Below, piece after piece: positions 5,480 through 6,060 of a DNA stretch of 6,060 bases. This stretch comes from Rhodospirillales bacterium. GTDB lineage: Bacteria; Pseudomonadota; Alphaproteobacteria; Rhodospirillales; JADHTD01. A program made the translations under genes and the position numbers. The notes under the pieces were generated by a model. The model was not told where the DNA came from. It saw only the letters and a program-made list of their open reading frames with translations, and made no database searches. Location: contig JADHTD010000180.1 in the NCBI GenBank assembly GCA_016776525.1, positions 1 to 6,060 of the forward strand, in the 5' to 3' direction. Within the stretch, counting starts at the first letter, position 1. Each line of letters opens with the position of its first letter.

Positions 5480-6060
5480 ATGATTGTCTTGGGTATAGAG
5501 ACCAGTTGCGATGAAACCGCCGCGGCCATAGTCACGGAGGACAGGCGGATTCTGGCCGATGAGGTGTTTTCCCAGATCGAGGATCACCGCCCGTTCGGCG
5601 GCGTCGTGCCGGAAATCGCCGCGCGCAAGCACCTGGAATTGATCGACGGCGTGGTCGAGCGGGCGATGCAACGCTCCGGTGTCGGTCTGGATGACCTGGG
5701 CGCCGTCGCCGCCACCGGCGGCCCCGGTTTGATCGGCGGCGTGCTGGTCGGCGTGATGACGGCCAAGGCCATCGCCACGGTCAAGGATAAGCCCTTTATC
5801 GCCGTCAACCATCTGGAAGGCCATGCCCTGACGGCGCGCCTGACCGACGATGTGGCGTTTCCCTATCTGTTGTTATTGGTCTCGGGCGGCCATTGCCAAT
5901 TGTTGATCGTCGAGGGTGTCGGCCTTTACCGGCAGTTGGGCACAACCATCGACGATGCTCTGGGCGAAGCGTTCGACAAAACGGCAAAAATGCTGGGGTT
6001 AGGCTTTCCCGGCGGACCGGCGGTGGAAAAAAAAGCCGAAACGGGGAACGCCGGCCGGTT
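5480..6060 (+). CDS. tsaD: tRNA N6-threonylcarbamoyladenosine transferase TsaD, truncated at the window edge
   Basis: TsaD (Gcp/YgjD/Kae1) transfers threonylcarbamoyl from TC-AMP to A37 of ANN-reading tRNAs, working with TsaB and TsaE in the cytosol. The first 193 codons are present, out of an expected total of about 340-360. Visible are the ASKHA phosphate-binding start GIETSCDETAAA (5-16), GGVVPEIAARKH (40-51), TGGPGLIGGVLVG (79-91), the metal-binding NHLEGH with His111 and His115, LLLVSGGHCQLL (131-142) and the region from GTTIDDALGEAFDKTAKM to GFPGGPAVEK. No frameshift or missing key residue is seen. The gene is divergent from the hem operon. An eight-A run at about 6027-6034 encodes part of VEKKA and would be a place to check for sequencing or replication slippage. 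The C-terminal part lies outside the window. Confidence 0.97.
   Translation, partial: MIVLGIETSCDETAAAIVTEDRRILADEVFSQIEDHRPFGGVVPEIAARKHLELIDGVVERAMQRSGVGLDDLGAVAATGGPGLIGGVLVGVMTAKAIATVKDKPFIAVNHLEGHALTARLTDDVAFPYLLLLVSGGHCQLLIVEGVGLYRQLGTTIDDALGEAFDKTAKMLGLGFPGGPAVEKKAETGNAGR

Noticed and set aside
5371..5535. A 55-residue N-terminal extension of HemC from the ATG at 5535
   Set aside because: It lies upstream of the conserved RIGTRGSPLA start, is unlike HemC and overlaps the divergent tsaD start. The ATG at 5370 gives a normal-length enzyme.
5438..5824. Minus-strand open frame opposite the start of tsaD
   Set aside because: It is antisense to unambiguous TsaD motifs and has no recognisable domain.

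Overview
The window looks like an ordinary chromosomal segment of a GC-rich alphaproteobacterium, most likely of the Rhodospirillales type. This is inferred from gene order and protein style (hemC-hemD-mitofilin-hemY divergent from tsaD, and a HemY with a C-terminal zinc ribbon), not from any database search. Coding density is high and no RNA genes, mobile elements, CRISPR arrays or phage genes were seen.

Layout: a five-gene run lies on the minus strand, transcribed from about 5370 down to 39. In transcription order it is hemC (porphobilinogen deaminase), hemD (uroporphyrinogen-III synthase), a bacterial mitofilin/Mic60-family membrane protein, hemY (TPR membrane protein with a zinc-ribbon end) and a polysaccharide deacetylase-family protein. 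A sixth minus-strand frame begins at 42 and leaves the window at base 1. The gaps are 21 nt (hemC-hemD), 105 nt (hemD-mitofilin) and 5 nt (mitofilin-hemY). The last two junctions are overlaps of 4 nt (TTGA, then ATGA). The run therefore looks like one operon, with a possible internal break only at the 105-nt gap. On the plus strand, tsaD (tRNA t6A synthesis) starts at 5480 and runs off the right edge.

Function: HemC and HemD carry out consecutive cytosolic steps making uroporphyrinogen III, the common precursor of heme, siroheme, cobalamin and (bacterio)chlorophyll. Mitofilin and HemY are inner-membrane proteins that are co-encoded with these enzymes in many alphaproteobacteria. Mitofilin relates to membrane curvature and contact sites, and HemY's exact role is unsettled. 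The deacetylase extends the operon towards envelope or polysaccharide chemistry.

The features most worth a second look are: six 18-nt tandem units encoding the Lys/Pro/Ala-rich N-terminus of mitofilin; a perfect 7-bp inverted repeat in the hemC/tsaD divergent promoter region; the zinc ribbon on HemY; and the translational-coupling chain into the deacetylase and the unknown frame beyond. No plainly new system was found.
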